A DNA stretch of 64,000 nt, from positions 1-64,000 of the forward strand of contig NZ_LQOU01000004.1 of NCBI RefSeq assembly GCF_002102155.1, read 5' to 3'. The notes below the pieces were generated by a model. It was given only the letters and a program-made list of their open reading frames with translations. It had not been told where the DNA came from and did not search any database. This DNA is from Mycobacterium europaeum (lineage in GTDB: Bacteria; Actinomycetota; Actinomycetes; Mycobacteriales; Mycobacteriaceae). Position 1 is the first letter of the stretch. Every line of letters begins with the position of its first letter. The translations under genes and the position numbers were made by a program. Positions 62,372-64,000 of this stretch are shown here, one piece after another.

Positions 62372-63175
62372 TTGACCGACTTCGACGCCCAGCCCGGTCG
62401 CAAAGCGCCGGCACAATCCGAACCCTCTCCCGCCCAACGGGAAGCAGATGAGGCCGAATTGTATGCCGGGCTCAGCGGAGTGTCCGGGATTGTGGCCGGC
62501 GCCCAAGAAGTGATCGACCTTCTCCGCGACGTGGCGGAATTCGCCGCCCAGGCGATTCCCGGCGCAGACGATGTGGGCGTCGCATTGATCGACCCGCGAT
62601 GCGGCATTTCCAGCGTCCAGACCTGGGCGGCGACGGCGGTACTTGTCCACGAGATCGACACAGTTCAATACGACGAACTGCACGAGGGGCCATGCATAAC
62701 GTGCATGCAGTCGCAGCGGCCCACAGTGAGCGGATCGCTGGGCAGTGACGGCCGTTGGCCGCACTTCGGTGGCCGGGTAGCCCGGATGCGCGTGCACTCC
62801 GCGCTAGCGCTCCCGCTGATCGTCGGCGACCAGGTGATCGGCTCGATCAATGCCTATGCCAAGAACCGCGACGCCTTCGGCGAGCACGCCGTGCGGTTGG
62901 GCTCCCAGTTCGCCAGGCCCGCCGCGGTATCGGTGCACAACGCGCAGTTGCTAGCCAGCGCCCAGGAACGGACGATGCGATTGCAGCGCGCGTTGGACAG
63001 CCGTGCGGTGATCGATCAGGCGATCGGCATCATCCGCAGCAGGGTGGGCAGCACCGCCGACGAGGCGTTCGGCCGGCTCACCCATATCAGCCAGACCGAC
63101 AACATCAAGCTGAACGTCGTCGCCGAACGGCTGGTCGAAGAGGCCGTGCGGCGCGCCCGCGCATGGCATCGCTGA
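62372..63175 (+). CDS. GAF-ANTAR domain regulator
   Basis: 267 residues from TTG 62372, which has GGAGGAGG 5 bases upstream; the frame is also open from TTG 62354. A GAF domain (about 35-185, with CITCMQSQRPT) and a C-terminal ANTAR domain (about 200-260: LQRALDSRAVIDQAIGIIRSR, TADEAFGRLTHIS, ERLVEEAVRRAR). ANTAR domains bind paired RNA hexaloop hairpins and prevent transcription termination. Regulated transcripts cannot be named. Converges with another GAF-ANTAR gene. Confidence 0.92.
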   Translation: MTDFDAQPGRKAPAQSEPSPAQREADEAELYAGLSGVSGIVAGAQEVIDLLRDVAEFAAQAIPGADDVGVALIDPRCGISSVQTWAATAVLVHEIDTVQYDELHEGPCITCMQSQRPTVSGSLGSDGRWPHFGGRVARMRVHSALALPLIVGDQVIGSINAYAKNRDAFGEHAVRLGSQFARPAAVSVHNAQLLASAQERTMRLQRALDSRAVIDQAIGIIRSRVGSTADEAFGRLTHISQTDNIKLNVVAERLVEEAVRRARAWHR

Positions 63176-63180
63176 ACCCG

Positions 63181-63939
63181 TTATCGTGGCGGCGCGGCCG
63201 CGAGTTCGGTCAACTCTGCCAGCAGTATCGGGCGGGAATTCCGATCAGTCATCAATCTGCGGGCGACGTCGGTCAAGTGTCGGCCTTTTGCCCGCGCGTA
63301 GGTGCGCAACAGATGGAACGCCTCCTCCACGGACACACCCAGCATTTCCCGGAGGAAGCCCTTGGCCTGCTCGACGATGACGCGGCTGGTCAGTGCGGAG
63401 CGTAGTTGCGGCATGACGGTGGAGGGTGTGGGCGGGTGTTCCTGCAGGATCGCGACGCATGCGATGTGAGTCAGGGTCTGGCCGACGAGCAGGTCGGCCT
63501 CGTTGAGCTCGCCCGGGCGAGTGCCGAACAAACCGAGCGCGCCCAACACGATGCCGGCAGCGCGCATCGGGACGGCGTGCACGGAGGCGAAGCCCGCCCC
63601 GATCGCGGCGGGAACAAACCGCGGCCACCGCCCTGCTAGCCGTTGGACGTCGGCGACCGAAACCGGTCGACCCGTGGCGTAGCAGTCCATGCATGGGCCT
63701 TCGTCGGCTTGAAGCTGGAAGAGCTCGAGTTCACGGGCCTGCTCCGAGGTGGCGGCCAGCAGCCGGAGCCGGTGCAGCGGGTCGGCGAGCAGAAATCCCG
63801 CGGCCTCGATGTCGAGCAGCTCAGCACATCGCTCGGTGAGATCGGTCAGCAGGTCAACGACGTCGAAGTCGTCGAGCAGGCTGTCGACGAGCGAGACGAC
63901 GGCGTCCAGCACGCGGGTTTCACGAGGAGTGTCAGTCAC
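63181..63939 (-). CDS. GAF-ANTAR domain regulator
   Basis: 252 residues from GTG 63939, with GGAGG 4 bases upstream. GAF domain (about 10-150: GPCMDCYATGRPVSVADV) and ANTAR domain (about 175-240: LRSALTSRVIVEQAKGFLREMLGVSVEEAFHLLRTYARAKG). Same layout as the convergent gene at 62372, stop to stop in 5 bp, but well diverged in sequence. The 61 bases to the right edge (63940-64000) hold its promoter region only. Confidence 0.93.
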   Translation of the reverse strand: MTDTPRETRVLDAVVSLVDSLLDDFDVVDLLTDLTERCAELLDIEAAGFLLADPLHRLRLLAATSEQARELELFQLQADEGPCMDCYATGRPVSVADVQRLAGRWPRFVPAAIGAGFASVHAVPMRAAGIVLGALGLFGTRPGELNEADLLVGQTLTHIACVAILQEHPPTPSTVMPQLRSALTSRVIVEQAKGFLREMLGVSVEEAFHLLRTYARAKGRHLTDVARRLMTDRNSRPILLAELTELAAAPPR

Positions 63940-64000
63940 AGAGCCTCCGTTCCGGACCGTTCCTGCCTATGCGAGCCCGCATCAGTCGGCCTCAAGCTTC

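Overview
The window is high-GC actinobacterial DNA from a Mycobacterium. The evidence is an mce operon (two YrbE permeases plus an MceA-type protein), a PPE protein, an MmpS/MmpL pair, an MspA-type porin, a DUF732 protein, a haemophore-like protein, an Rv2525c-like Tat protein, the Mmr drug efflux protein, a DesA3-like desaturase, several F420/FadD/P450-type lipid genes, and frequent GTG and TTG starts. A PPE gene in a lipid-rich catabolic background suggests a nontuberculous, probably slow-growing species. This is inference; there is no rRNA marker. I see no tRNA, rRNA, CRISPR array, intact insertion sequence or intact prophage.

Layout. 1-3032 (minus): start of an mce import operon, running off the left edge. 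3232-4534 (minus): three translationally coupled genes (SpoIIAA-like, CAP-domain and DUF732 secreted proteins). 4723-7386: Hsp70-like ATPase, nitroreductase, and a convergent cyclic-nucleotide-binding protein. 7529-7792: a 3'-truncated primase-polymerase remnant. 7906-25064: a large lipid/alcohol catabolic block. It holds an SDR, a FadD ligase, aldehyde dehydrogenase, NDMA-type alcohol dehydrogenase, cytochrome P450, a divergent two-component pair, a [3Fe-4S]-type ferredoxin, a bifunctional AdhE, an LLM flavin/F420 enzyme, then thiolase, enoyl-CoA hydratase, CoA-transferase/racemase and acyl-CoA dehydrogenase. Read together it is a route from hydroxylation (P450) through alcohol and aldehyde oxidation and CoA activation to beta-oxidation. 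25061-31191: MspA porin, small secreted protein, phosphotransferase, SDR, DoxX, hydrolases, Mmr. 31379-33901: glycogen phosphorylase. 34045-40910: cell-envelope block (TPM-like protein, MmpS/MmpL, PPE). 41196-45406: haemophore-like protein, SDR, small proteins, and an operon encoding a ferredoxin reductase, a ferredoxin and a protein usually called a metal-dependent hydrolase, whose conserved residues fit a diiron-carboxylate oxygenase or desaturase. 45648-46469: Tat-exported DUF1906 protein.

46470-56758 is the accessory-looking part. It has low coding density and frameshifted remnants, a coiled-coil gene built on 21-bp repeats, a DevS-like GAF kinase whose phospho-accepting His is Asn, a WS/DGAT acyltransferase whose HHxxxDG motif is STxxxDG, three DUF5994 copies (one broken, two in an inverted duplication that also includes about 95 bp of upstream DNA), a transglutaminase, and a glycosyltransferase/glycosidase-like pair. 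58437-63939 closes with a DesA3-type desaturase, a FadD/FAAL-type ligase and two convergent GAF-ANTAR regulators.

The strongest lead is the putative self-contained diiron redox system at 43074-45406. The second is the set of catalytically degenerate enzymes in the 47.5-52 kb region.
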